A stretch of 64,000 nucleotides of DNA from Chitinophaga arvensicola (GTDB lineage Bacteria; Bacteroidota; Bacteroidia; Chitinophagales; Chitinophagaceae), in NCBI RefSeq assembly GCF_900110835.1, contig NZ_FOJG01000002.1, forward strand, positions 2,758,556-2,822,555, given 5' to 3'. Under the pieces are notes generated by a model. That model was not told the origin of the DNA and ran no database searches. It saw only the letters and a program-made list of their open reading frames with translations. Of this stretch, positions 10,001 through 17,716 are shown in pieces (positions within the stretch are counted from its first letter, which is position 1; every line of letters begins with the position of its first letter). The position numbers and the translations under genes are program-made.

Positions 10001-10192
10001 GCTTACGAAAGGCATTTTCTCGTTTTGTTCATTTCGGACGATACCTTTCACGCTGCCTGTTTTTTCCTGTGCAAATAATGCGGCGCCGGTGCATAGTAGC
10101 AGGATACCTAACAGGTACCCGACTCTGGTTGATAAATGAAGTCTGTTTGTCACTGTTGATGTTTTAAAAATGAGACATAAAAATGCTGGCAT
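7079..10192 (-). CDS. SusC/RagA-family TonB-dependent outer-membrane transporter (no STN domain)
   Basis: A 1037-residue receptor. After a signal segment (hydrophobic about 27-41) comes a carboxypeptidase-regulatory-like beta-sandwich (about 47-130). A TonB-box/plug follows (VVVGYGTQRKTDLTGSI near 140, then plug to about 260 with the IQVLKDASAAAIYGSRAANG signature), and then the beta-barrel to the C-terminus (final Phe). It should import oligosaccharides with the SusD encoded next. Unlike the receptors at 23679 and 40659 it has no N-terminal STN domain, although a FecR gene precedes it. The start is uncertain: ATG at 10192 is used, but a GTG at residue 14 would give a more ordinary signal peptide. 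Confidence 0.95.
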   Translation of the reverse strand: MPAFLCLIFKTSTVTNRLHLSTRVGYLLGILLLCTGAALFAQEKTGSVKGIVRNEQNEKMPFVSVVARNALTNLSSGAQTDSNGIFIFSRLPVNGTYTFVISSVGYEPQTLPGYSLKAGESTSVLVKMKSTTSALNEIVVVGYGTQRKTDLTGSIATISQKDLAQGVNNNALQAINGKAAGVYVNQSSSAPGGGVSIRVRGAGSINSSNDVLVVVDGLPGVSPSSISQDDIESIQVLKDASAAAIYGSRAANGVVLITTKKGSAGKMNITYDGYVGLQQVAKKLDVLSAPEYMKVLNELSVAQNQPEVFTKAQMAAIGNGTDWQDQIFKTAMAHNHQLSMSGGTKNNKYYVGLNYFNQDGILKNTNYEKYNARINYEIAPSDKFNLQLSVNLNRTKNSQPYNQTGLNENAGAINTAVNFDPTVSASLDANGRYQFNPLIALENPLAIVNGITQSKTASNNYGTVMANYTPIKDLTFTARLGVDLSNSRADYYNSRITQLGLSAGGIGSITNEESSHWIMEYLAKYDRKFGEHQFSLLLGTTTERYDLRNAVASSRNFLSDITNTNLLGSGDGISGDNVSSSRSSNKLNSYLGRLNYNYKDKYLLTASFRADGTSRFSDQHKYAIFPSLAAGWNIHRETFMQAAKSISNLKLRIGYGQIGNQAIENFATLQTYIAGGKAVFGDNLYQGAEPARLPNENLKWETTEEYNIGIDLGLFNDRITASVEYYKKNSGDQLFSKPVAAFTGFSSQVVNFGNVQNSGVDILLNTRNIVHKNFTWETGITASVLRNKVTSLPDFIPQVLNGAFSFVPNFALVQTGLPIYSYYGYEVTGIFKDDAQAAASGQAGAKAGDPIFKDTDGNKVIDAKDRTVLGSPLPKFTWGFTNTVVYKRFSLNALLLGVHGISTLDANVIESLYPINFQRNHMAKYYLDRWTKDNTDAKYPSGINSSRYGGQYSVNSMTVQDVSFVRLKTLTLSYQIPVNNAAIRGLTVYGAADNLLTFSSYDGYDPDANALGGSVTKVSQNSYPLSKVYRLGLKVNF

Positions 10193-10233
10193 AGCATGTC
10201 CGGAATGCTACGTGTGTGCATATCAATAATTGC

Positions 10234-10269
10234 TGCTGGTGGTATTCAGCAATGATTGCTGGTGGTATT
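10234..10269. repeat. Direct repeat TGCTGGTGGTATT between fecR and susC
   Basis: Two exact 13-base copies at 10234-10246 and 10257-10269, 23 bases apart start to start, in the 76-base gap between the FecR stop and the SusC start. Function unknown; it could be a leftover duplication or a regulator site in the susC leader. Confidence 0.4.
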
Positions 10270-11243
10270 TATTTCTTTCTTATGCTGTAGTTTTTTCCAT
10301 TGTTCACAACTCTCAGATTGTTCAGTAACGCGATATCGTTCAAGACATTCACAAGGGTGTCTGTACGTTCTATTTTTCCTATAAAGTTAAGTCCCTGTAG
10401 ATCGGCCGGGTTGTAATGAATCGGTACATTCCAGATGGCCGCCAGCTGATCCAGCACTTCTGCCAATCCCTGGTTTTCGAACATGTACCAGTTGGAAACG
10501 CCGGCCACAGTGGTGTTGGCGATATGGGTGGTATTGATTACCGGATGTTTGGGCTGATCCAGCGCAGCAACGCCATGTTGGTGGTCATAGTGGAAAACAT
10601 CGCCTGGCTGCAGGAAATAATCCTTACTGAGTTTTACCTGTTGCGGGTTGGCGGATTTCACCACTACTTTTCCTTTATAGAGATAGACGCTGGTGTAGGA
10701 TGTTTCCTTTGTTCCGGTCACTTTAAACGTGGTGCCCAGCACGGTGGTGGCGATGTTATTGCTGAACACGGTAAAGGGCTTATTTTCCGCCTGTTCTACA
10801 TTGAACAGGGCAGTTCCTTCCAGGAATACCTCTCTTTTACCAGGTGCAAAGCCGGTTTCGTACCGCAGTGTGGAGGCGGGAAAGAGCGTTACACGGGAGC
10901 TGTCGTCCAATGTCACTTCCATGGCATCACTGGTGGTATTGCGGATGATTTTGAATGAAGTAGCTGCCGCCACTGCCGGTGGGTGGGATACCTGGTGGGT
11001 GACGCCGAACCAATAGTATGCGCCCAGTAACAAGCCGGTTACAGTGGCCGCTACAGCGAGCTGTTTCATGCGTATGATCCGTGTTTGCCGGTTTCGCTGC
11101 CGGCGGATATTGTTCCAGGTATCCTGCCAGAACTCATCTGTTTGCCCCGCATCATTGGGCAGCTGGTTCCACAGTTCCTGTTCCCGGTGCTTGTCCGGTA
11201 TAGGTTCCTGGCTGTTGAAATATTTGCGGATGCGTTTTTTCAT
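10269..11243 (-). CDS. FecR-family anti-sigma factor
   Basis: A 324-residue inner-membrane regulator. The cytoplasmic N-terminal part (1-60) would hold the ECF sigma factor. One transmembrane helix spans about 61-81 (LAVAATVTGLLLGAYYWFGV). The periplasmic FecR domain spans about 108-205 (with EVFLEGTALFNVE and TVLGTTFKV), and a C-terminal DUF4974-like domain spans about 252-322. It sits between its sigma gene (139 bases upstream) and susC, the usual order for PUL control in this phylum. In the canonical scheme the STN domain of the receptor contacts FecR; here the adjacent SusC lacks STN, so the inducing signal must come another way or from another receptor. Confidence 0.92.
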   Translation of the reverse strand: MKKRIRKYFNSQEPIPDKHREQELWNQLPNDAGQTDEFWQDTWNNIRRQRNRQTRIIRMKQLAVAATVTGLLLGAYYWFGVTHQVSHPPAVAAATSFKIIRNTTSDAMEVTLDDSSRVTLFPASTLRYETGFAPGKREVFLEGTALFNVEQAENKPFTVFSNNIATTVLGTTFKVTGTKETSYTSVYLYKGKVVVKSANPQQVKLSKDYFLQPGDVFHYDHQHGVAALDQPKHPVINTTHIANTTVAGVSNWYMFENQGLAEVLDQLAAIWNVPIHYNPADLQGLNFIGKIERTDTLVNVLNDIALLNNLRVVNNGKNYSIRKK

Positions 11244-11382
11244 GACGTGTTGTTATAAAGTAATACGCAGCGGGGAGAAAAAATCCTCAGAGCAGCGGCT
11301 TTTTTTTGAAATATTTTGGAAACGGGACGATACTGGTGCTTTATAACCGGAAGCAGGGCTGCGCAGCAGCAAAGCGGGTAAT

Positions 11383-11922
11383 TTATAACCGGAGACTATG
11401 CAGGAGCAGCAGGGAAAAGAAAATAAAGTATTTCTTCAGGTGTTTTAAAGCACGGGAGATGTGGTTATCCACGGCTTTTACAGAGATCGAAAGCTGGCTG
11501 GCCACTTCTTTATAGGAGTATCCTTCCAGGCGGTGAAGGATAAATGCTTTTTTTCTTTCCGGTGGTAGTTGTTCCAGGAGATTATGGAGGCGGTCGTCCA
11601 GCTCTCTATGATCTGCGGGTGTTGTTTCCGCCGCTTCCCTGCTCAACATATCCCCGATGCGCTGGGCTTTCTGTTCTTTCCGGAGGGCGTCTACAAAAAC
11701 GGTATAGGCAATATTAAAAAGGTGCTGATCAAGTGAATACGCTTCATTCAAAGAGTGACGGTATTGCCATAGTTTCAGGAAGGTGGTCTGCAGCAGATCG
11801 CGGGCATCTTCTTCAGACCTGGTTTTTTTCAGGAAATAATGAAATACCTTGTCGCGGCTGCTAACATAGGCTTGTTCGTACGAACCTTCGTTTCCTGCTT
11901 TTATGGCTGATATAATATTCAA
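11383..11922 (-). CDS. ECF RNA polymerase sigma factor of the fucosidase/sulfatase PUL
   Basis: Sigma-70 region 2 (EEDARDLLQTTFLKLWQYR) and region 4 (LPPERKKAFILHRLEGYSYKEVASQLSISVKAVDNHISRALKHLKK) are clear, and the C-terminus is hydrophobic. I place the start at the TTG at 11922 (179 aa, LNIISAIKAGNEG...), because ECF proteins begin just before this helix. Earlier in-frame starts would add a non-sigma tail and run into the divergent VOC gene. It should direct transcription of the downstream fecR-susC-susD-enzyme genes. The start is the weak point; the family assignment is firm. Confidence 0.9.
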   Translation of the reverse strand: MNIISAIKAGNEGSYEQAYVSSRDKVFHYFLKKTRSEEDARDLLQTTFLKLWQYRHSLNEAYSLDQHLFNIAYTVFVDALRKEQKAQRIGDMLSREAAETTPADHRELDDRLHNLLEQLPPERKKAFILHRLEGYSYKEVASQLSISVKAVDNHISRALKHLKKYFIFFSLLLLHSLRL

Positions 11923-12012
11923 GATGCTACTAAAATAGTATTTTTCCGGATGAGATGCAGTAATTCTGCAGCAACGACGTTTTAATTGTATACAACCATC
12001 AACTTTACTCAT

Positions 12013-12396
12013 ATGATCATCAACCGGCTGGACCACCTGGTATTGACAGTAAAATCGGTAGCGGCAACCTGTCATTTTTATGAAACCGTGCTGGGCATGG
12101 AAGTAGTTACTTTCGGGGCCAACAGAAAAGCCCTGCGTTTCGGGCAGCAGAAAATAAATCTGCATGAAAAGGGCCATGAGATAGATCCTAAGGCGTTGAC
12201 GCCGGTAATGGGATCAGCGGATCTTTGTTTTATTGCGGATACAGATGTGGCAGAAATTTTATCCACGCTGCAGGCTTTAAAAATAACAGTGCTGGAAGGC
12301 GGTATTGTGCAGCGTACCGGCGCTACGGGACCTATCCGTTCAGTATATTTCCGTGACCCGGATGGCAACCTGCTGGAGGTAAGTAATTACATTTAA
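12013..12396 (+). CDS. VOC-family (glyoxalase-fold) protein, GLOD5-like
   Basis: A 127-residue cytoplasmic protein of two beta-alpha-beta-beta-beta modules. Metal-ligand candidates are H8 (RLDHLV), H51 (INLHEKG) and E122 (NLLEVSNY). YFRDPDGN near residue 112 is the standard second-module signature. The ATG at 12013 is preferred over an in-frame TTG at 11986. Close relatives are annotated only as VOC or virulence-like proteins; the substrate is unknown. It is divergent from the ECF sigma gene with about 90 bases between starts and has no obvious link to glycan use. Confidence 0.88.
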   Translation: MIINRLDHLVLTVKSVAATCHFYETVLGMEVVTFGANRKALRFGQQKINLHEKGHEIDPKALTPVMGSADLCFIADTDVAEILSTLQALKITVLEGGIVQRTGATGPIRSVYFRDPDGNLLEVSNYI

Positions 12397-12976
12397 AAAT
12401 AAACATTTTACGTAAAATTGTTTTTGTGCGAAAAACAATATATTTTTATGGCGCTAATGAGACTGATCCGTTTTTGTTAACAGCATCAACCACTGTTACT
12501 TAATACGGACCCTATAACCAAAATTTGAACATTTTTTATTAATGGTTTTTGCTATTTAATATTTGCTTATTGGAGACAACAATTCTTTTCAACAAATCTA
12601 AAAGCTGTAGTAACAACGACGATAGTACTGCCACCTACGTCCGGGTTTTGTAATTAAACCTTTACATAGCCAATGTTCGTATGCCGGATTTAATCCGTCC
12701 GGGAGAAGGTATGTCTATTCACAACAAAATCAAGATGGTACTGTATGCCTTGCCAGGCTTAGATTTCAACAACGTTGCAAAATCATCAAAGTTATACGCA
12801 TGTCGATCCGTCCGGAAAGATGGGTGGCTGTTTCTTTTTAAACCAAAATCTGAACAAGTATGAATTAAGCAGGCGCCTTTACCTGACACAACCCGATTAA
12901 TAAATAAACCAAAATCTGACTTAAGGCCGCCTGTCCGCAACATTTTCTTATATATCTAAACCAAAATTTGAACCGT
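12397..12976. other. Long leader/intergenic region before the second SusC; no gene called
   Basis: These 580 bases hold four copies of a 15-base motif (listed separately) and no protein-like frame. Short frames at 12681-12863 (+) and 12719-12943 (-) have no family features. No exact TAnnTTTG element was found, so transcription of susC here may use an alternative sigma factor. Confidence 0.6.
12516..12973 (+). repeat. Four dispersed copies of AACCAAAATYTGAAC in the susC leader
   Basis: Copies are at 12516-12530 (AACCAAAATTTGAAC), 12841-12855 (AACCAAAATCTGAAC), 12907-12920 (AACCAAAATCTGAC, one base shorter) and 12959-12973 (AACCAAAATTTGAAC). The last ends 3 bases before the ATG at 12977 and so occupies the ribosome-binding region. 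It is not Shine-Dalgarno-like. It may be a translation or RNA-binding signal or an operator. Confidence 0.6.
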
Positions 12977-15900
12977 ATGAAAAAAGGTTTACTACTATGG
13001 CTGTTGCTAGCCATGGGTGTGGTGCATTCCTATGCCCAGACACGAACGATTACAGGTAGCGTTAGAGATGCGCAGGATGGACAACAACTGCCTGGCGTAT
13101 CAGTAGTTATCAAAGGCACCAAAACGGGCGTTGTATCCGGCGCTGACGGAAAGTTTTCCATTACAGTAAGTGCCGCCGATGCGTTACTTTTTTCTTTTGT
13201 AGGCTATGAAACAAAAGAAGAAAAAGTAGGCAACAGAAGTAGTATCAATGTTTCATTAACAGGTAGCAACAAAGTACTGAACGAAGTACTGGTAACCGGT
13301 TATGGCGAGTTAAAAAGAAAAGATGTGACTTCTTCCGTAAGCCATGTTTCTTCTTCCCTCATCAATGACCGTCCTGCTACCAGCTTTGACCAGGCGTTAA
13401 CCGGTCGTGCTGCAGGTGTGAACATTGCTACCAACTCCGGCGTATTGGGTGATGCGGTATCTATCCGTATCCGTGGTGTAAACTCCATTACCAACAGTAC
13501 CCAGCCACTGGTGATTGTAGATGGTATCCCGATGAATACGCTCAATAACGCCAACGTATTCAACAGCGGTAACGGTACCCGTTACAACCCGCTGGCAGAT
13601 ATCAATCCAAATGATATTGAGTCGATAGATGTACTGAAAGATGCTGCTGCCAGTGCCTTATATGGTTCCAGGGCTGCTGCCGGTGTTATTATCATCACCA
13701 CCAAAAGAGGAAAAACCGGTACCGTAAACGTTAACTACAACGGTTACGTAGGTACCAGCACTGCTGCCAAACTGCCTAAGCTGCTGAATGGTGACGACTT
13801 CACCACGATCCAGAATGAAAAGGCAAAAAATGCTACCAAAACCGGCGGTACAGCAGCTATCCTGGCAAAAGACATCGACGTGAACGGCGATGGTAAACCA
13901 GATAGAACCGACTGGCTGAAAGAAGTTTTCAGAACCGGTATCATTCATAACCATCAGCTGGGATTAACCGGTGGTACCGAGAAAGCAAAATTCTATGCTT
14001 CCGGAGAATACGCCGACCAACAAGGTATGATTGTAAGCAACCGTTTACGCAGAGGCGCTATCCGTATGAACCTGGATGTAACACCGAAGAAATGGCTGAA
14101 ATCCGGTCTGACTGTTTACAGTTCCAAATCGCTGAACAATGGCGTATTATCTGATGGTTACCTGGGAGGTTCTACCTTCTCTGCTTTCAACGCCATGCCA
14201 AACGTACCCGTATACGATAAAGCAGGTAATCTCTATATTAAAAATCCTCCCGGAAACGGTGACCTCGCAGATGGTAACAACATTACCACCAATAAACTGA
14301 ACCGTTTCTTCCACCCGCTTTCCAACTTACTGCTCGGCAGAAATGATAACACGTCTACCCGCGTTTTATCCAATGCTTACATAGAAGTAGAGCCGATCAA
14401 AGATCTGAAATTCACTTCCCGCTTTGGTGTGGATATGATGCAGAACTTTGAAGACCAGTACAGCGGTCCGTTACAGGCTGGTTTAGGTTTGGGTAACAAT
14501 GGCCTGGTACAGGAAAACCTGCTCAGACAGAACCTGTGGAACTGGTCTAACTACATCAACTATTCCAAATCCTTTAACAATGTACATTTCATCAATGTAA
14601 CACTGGGTCAGGAATCACAACATACAGAACAGAAACAACTGTATACCGGACAGGGCAACCTGGCAGATTCTTACTTCAAAGAAATCTATGATGGTCTGTT
14701 TGCAGGTTCCGACAACAGCTATACCGGCGGTGGCAGATTCGCCAACTCCTTTGAATCATACTTTGGTAAAGTAGGCTACAACTACGGATCTAAATACTAC
14801 TTTGATGCAACACTGAGAGCGGATGCCTATTCCGACTTCGGTACCAATAACCGCCGTGGTTATTTCCCCGGTGTGTCTGTTGGCTGGAGAATTTCCGAAG
14901 AACGCTTCTTTAAGGAAAATATCTCTTTCATCAACGACGTAAAATTCAGGGCCAGCTATGGTATGGTGGGTAACTCCAATATCCGCTCCTATGCGTTCCG
15001 TTCCCTGTATGGCGGCGGACAGTATGGTGATGTAAACGGATTTGGTGTAGCACAGATCGGTGACCCTAACTTACAATGGGAAAAATCCAAAAAACTGGAT
15101 ATCGGTATTGATGTCAGCCTGCTGAAAAACAGGATCAGTTTTGTAGCGGATTACTTTAAAAGTAACATTGACCACCTGATCCTCGATGCTCCTATCCTGG
15201 CTACCGTTGGTACTCCATGGGATCCAACCGGTGTAGTAGGTTCTATCCTGACCACCAACATTGGCAGCATGTGGAACAAAGGTGTGGAACTGACTTTCAA
15301 TACCCAGAATATTGTTACCAGAGACTTTACCTGGACATCCAGCCTGAACTTTACCTATATCAAAAATAGGGTGACTGCTACCGCAGACGGTTCTGATATC
15401 ATCAAAACCAATAACCGTGTTAGCGTAGGTAAGAGCATGGGTGTGTTCAAGCTGATCAAATGGGGCGGCGTAAATCCTGACAACGGTAACCCGATGTACT
15501 ACAATGCAAAGGGTGAACTGGTAATGTACAATGTAGATCCAAATGTACCTACCGCACAAAAATGGACTTCACCTGATGGCAGCAAGCAAATGAGCCCTGT
15601 TACCGGCAGTGATGCACAATACCTCGACAAATCCGGTTATCCTACCTGGTTTGGTGGTTTCAACAACACCTTCAGCTACAAAGGCATTGACCTGAGCATT
15701 ATGCTGCAGTACAGTGGTGGCAACTATGTATACAATGCAACCAGAGCTGCACTGATGAGCAACTATTTCCAGAACAACCTGGAAGAAATCAAGAACAGAT
15801 GGACTCCTGAAAACAAAAACACCGATGTTCCGAAAATCGTATTGTCAGATGCACCTACCAACCAGGCATCTACCCGCTGGCTGGAAAAAGGCGACTTCCT

Positions 15901-16132
15901 GAGAGCACGTGAAATCAGCCTGGGCTATACTTTCCCCGGTATCAAGGAAAAAATCGGTTTAAACAGCCTGCGTTTATACGGATTGGTACAGAACGCCTTT
16001 ATGATCACCAAATACAAAGGTGCAGATCCTGAAATCAACACCAACCGTGATAGCAATATCAACTACGGAACAGACAACAGGGGTATGTCTTTACCAAGAA
16101 TATTCATGCTGGGCTTAAATGTTGGATTCTAA
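12977..16132 (+). CDS. SusC/RagA-family TonB-dependent outer-membrane transporter (orphan pair)
   Basis: A 1051-residue receptor starting at ATG 12977 (MKKGLLLWLLLAMG); the in-frame TTG at 12968 lies inside the repeated motif and is rejected. A signal peptide ends after SYAQ near residue 21. It is followed by a carboxypeptidase-regulatory-like domain (about 25-105), TonB box region VLVTGYGELKRKD, a plug with IDVLKDAAASALYGSRAAAG, and a beta-barrel to the terminal Phe. No STN domain. The partner SusD starts 25 bases after the stop. No sigma/FecR pair or enzyme accompanies it, so the substrate cannot be guessed. Confidence 0.95.
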   Translation: MKKGLLLWLLLAMGVVHSYAQTRTITGSVRDAQDGQQLPGVSVVIKGTKTGVVSGADGKFSITVSAADALLFSFVGYETKEEKVGNRSSINVSLTGSNKVLNEVLVTGYGELKRKDVTSSVSHVSSSLINDRPATSFDQALTGRAAGVNIATNSGVLGDAVSIRIRGVNSITNSTQPLVIVDGIPMNTLNNANVFNSGNGTRYNPLADINPNDIESIDVLKDAAASALYGSRAAAGVIIITTKRGKTGTVNVNYNGYVGTSTAAKLPKLLNGDDFTTIQNEKAKNATKTGGTAAILAKDIDVNGDGKPDRTDWLKEVFRTGIIHNHQLGLTGGTEKAKFYASGEYADQQGMIVSNRLRRGAIRMNLDVTPKKWLKSGLTVYSSKSLNNGVLSDGYLGGSTFSAFNAMPNVPVYDKAGNLYIKNPPGNGDLADGNNITTNKLNRFFHPLSNLLLGRNDNTSTRVLSNAYIEVEPIKDLKFTSRFGVDMMQNFEDQYSGPLQAGLGLGNNGLVQENLLRQNLWNWSNYINYSKSFNNVHFINVTLGQESQHTEQKQLYTGQGNLADSYFKEIYDGLFAGSDNSYTGGGRFANSFESYFGKVGYNYGSKYYFDATLRADAYSDFGTNNRRGYFPGVSVGWRISEERFFKENISFINDVKFRASYGMVGNSNIRSYAFRSLYGGGQYGDVNGFGVAQIGDPNLQWEKSKKLDIGIDVSLLKNRISFVADYFKSNIDHLILDAPILATVGTPWDPTGVVGSILTTNIGSMWNKGVELTFNTQNIVTRDFTWTSSLNFTYIKNRVTATADGSDIIKTNNRVSVGKSMGVFKLIKWGGVNPDNGNPMYYNAKGELVMYNVDPNVPTAQKWTSPDGSKQMSPVTGSDAQYLDKSGYPTWFGGFNNTFSYKGIDLSIMLQYSGGNYVYNATRAALMSNYFQNNLEEIKNRWTPENKNTDVPKIVLSDAPTNQASTRWLEKGDFLRAREISLGYTFPGIKEKIGLNSLRLYGLVQNAFMITKYKGADPEINTNRDSNINYGTDNRGMSLPRIFMLGLNVGF

Positions 16133-16157
16133 TTGTTAGCGATTAAAAAACTGAATT

Positions 16158-17642
16158 ATGGAATTAAGATATAAACCAAATTTCCGGAAAAAACTAAACA
16201 GCCGCCTGGCTGTTGGCGCAGTAGCCATCGCTTCTACGCTGGTATTTTCCTGTTCCAAAGTAAACGACCAGGTGCCTTTCTCCAAGCTGACGCCGAAGGA
16301 AGCATTCAGCACACCGGATAGAATTGAGAAATCAGCTATTGGTATGTATGATGCCTTGCAGAACCTGGAGTTCCTGGGTGGACGTGTACTGATCTATTCT
16401 GATATCAGGGGCAATGATGTGAACGTGGCCTCTTACTTTGGGAACGTGCCTACCTTCAATATGCTCTCCAGTAACATCTATGCGTTCAACGCATGGTCTG
16501 GTGGTTACCGGACTATCTTTGAAAGCAATTATTTCAGCGGTAACCTGAAGGATAATGAATCGGTAGTAACACCTGCCGTAGCCGCCGGCTACTATGCAGA
16601 AGCCAAATTTATCCGTGCGCTGACCTACTTCTTCCTGGTAAACACTTATGCACAAACGTATACCTTTGATGCGGCAGCGGCACAACCGGGTGTTCCCCTG
16701 GTGCTGACAGCAGCAAGGGATGGTGCAGAAGCACTTGACCCGAAGAATAAAATACCACGCGCCAGCGTAAAAGCAGTATATGATCAGATGATCAAGGACC
16801 TGACAGAAGCGGCAGCCGTTTTACCGGTAGAAACCGGCGACGATTACAACGATCGTGCCCGTGCCACCAAAGGTGCGGCACATGCGTTGCTCGCCCGTAT
16901 TTACCTATACCAGGGTAACTGGCAGAAAGCGAAAGATTATGCAGACAGCGTACTCTTATCTCCCCGTGGTTACGAACTGGCGGCTACTCCGGCTGATGTA
17001 TGGTCTGCCGGCAACTACCAGAGTTCTATGGAACGTATCTTCTCCGTAGCAATGAGCTCCGGTGATAACCCGAATACCAACAACGCGCTGGGTCAGCATT
17101 ATGGAAGCGCCGGCCGTGGTGATATCACTATCAGCCAGTCTTACCTGAAACTGCCGAACTTCGATCGTTTCACAGATCTGCGTGCCAAACCGCTGTTCAC
17201 CTACAGCATCAATAAAACCACCGGTGATACCACTGCTTTCTATACCAAGAAATTCTTTGGTAACAGCACCGTGGATGCATGGGTGCCAATCCTGCGCCTG
17301 GCAGAAGTGATCCTGATCAAAGCAGAAGCACTGGCACGGCTCAACACCGCTACTGCTGATCCGGATGCAATCACCCTGCTGAACCAGATCAGAACCCGCG
17401 CGAAAGCCAAGGTGCTCGCTCCTGCCACACAAGCTGCACTGATCGATAACATTCTCACAGAACGCAGAATTGAACTGGCCTTTGAAGGGCATGGTGAATT
17501 CGACTTCCTGAGAACACACCGGTCCATTCCTGCCCGCGAAAACGTAGATGCGCAACCGTGGAACGGCGACTATGTGATTTTCCCGCTGCCACAGTCGGAA
17601 GTAGAGCGTAATCCAAATATGTCACAGAACCCTAAATACTAG
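16158..17642 (+). CDS. SusD/RagB-family outer-membrane lipoprotein (orphan pair)
   Basis: A 494-residue protein with an unusually long N-terminal positive stretch before the hydrophobic segment and a lipobox-like FSCS, placing the acylated Cys near residue 32. SusD landmarks are EAKFIRALTYFFLVNTYAQTY near 150, the ATKGAAHALLARIYLYQGNW TPR helix near 235, and the C-terminal LRLAEVILIKAEALARLN and ILTERRIELAFEGHGEFDFLR. It ends with NPNMSQNPKY, the family's usual tail. It follows susC in one operon and ends at the strong palindromic terminator at 17668-17699. It would bind the ligand for the preceding transporter. Confidence 0.95.
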   Translation: MELRYKPNFRKKLNSRLAVGAVAIASTLVFSCSKVNDQVPFSKLTPKEAFSTPDRIEKSAIGMYDALQNLEFLGGRVLIYSDIRGNDVNVASYFGNVPTFNMLSSNIYAFNAWSGGYRTIFESNYFSGNLKDNESVVTPAVAAGYYAEAKFIRALTYFFLVNTYAQTYTFDAAAAQPGVPLVLTAARDGAEALDPKNKIPRASVKAVYDQMIKDLTEAAAVLPVETGDDYNDRARATKGAAHALLARIYLYQGNWQKAKDYADSVLLSPRGYELAATPADVWSAGNYQSSMERIFSVAMSSGDNPNTNNALGQHYGSAGRGDITISQSYLKLPNFDRFTDLRAKPLFTYSINKTTGDTTAFYTKKFFGNSTVDAWVPILRLAEVILIKAEALARLNTATADPDAITLLNQIRTRAKAKVLAPATQAALIDNILTERRIELAFEGHGEFDFLRTHRSIPARENVDAQPWNGDYVIFPLPQSEVERNPNMSQNPKY

Positions 17643-17667
17643 GTAGTAATTGCTTCTTTCATAACGT

Positions 17668-17699
17668 AAAAGGGACTGACCAGCTGGTCAGTCCCTTTT
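17668..17699. terminator. Perfect 32-base palindrome, bidirectional terminator
   Basis: AAAAGGGACTGACCAG at 17668-17683 is exactly complementary to the following 16 bases, with T-runs on both strands. It lies between the convergent stops of susD (17642) and the beta-galactosidase (17717), so it can end transcription from both sides. Confidence 0.9.
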
Positions 17700-17716
17700 T
17701 TCTTTGTGCACTGTTA

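Noticed and set aside
11923..12177. Longer N-terminus for the first ECF sigma factor
   Set aside because: The extra 85 residues do not look like sigma sequence and would overlap the divergent VOC gene; ECF proteins normally begin at the LNIISAIKAGN region.
12681..12863. A 60-codon frame in the leader of the orphan SusC
   Set aside because: It runs into one of the repeated leader motifs, lacks signal or domain features and is overlapped by an equally unconvincing minus-strand frame.
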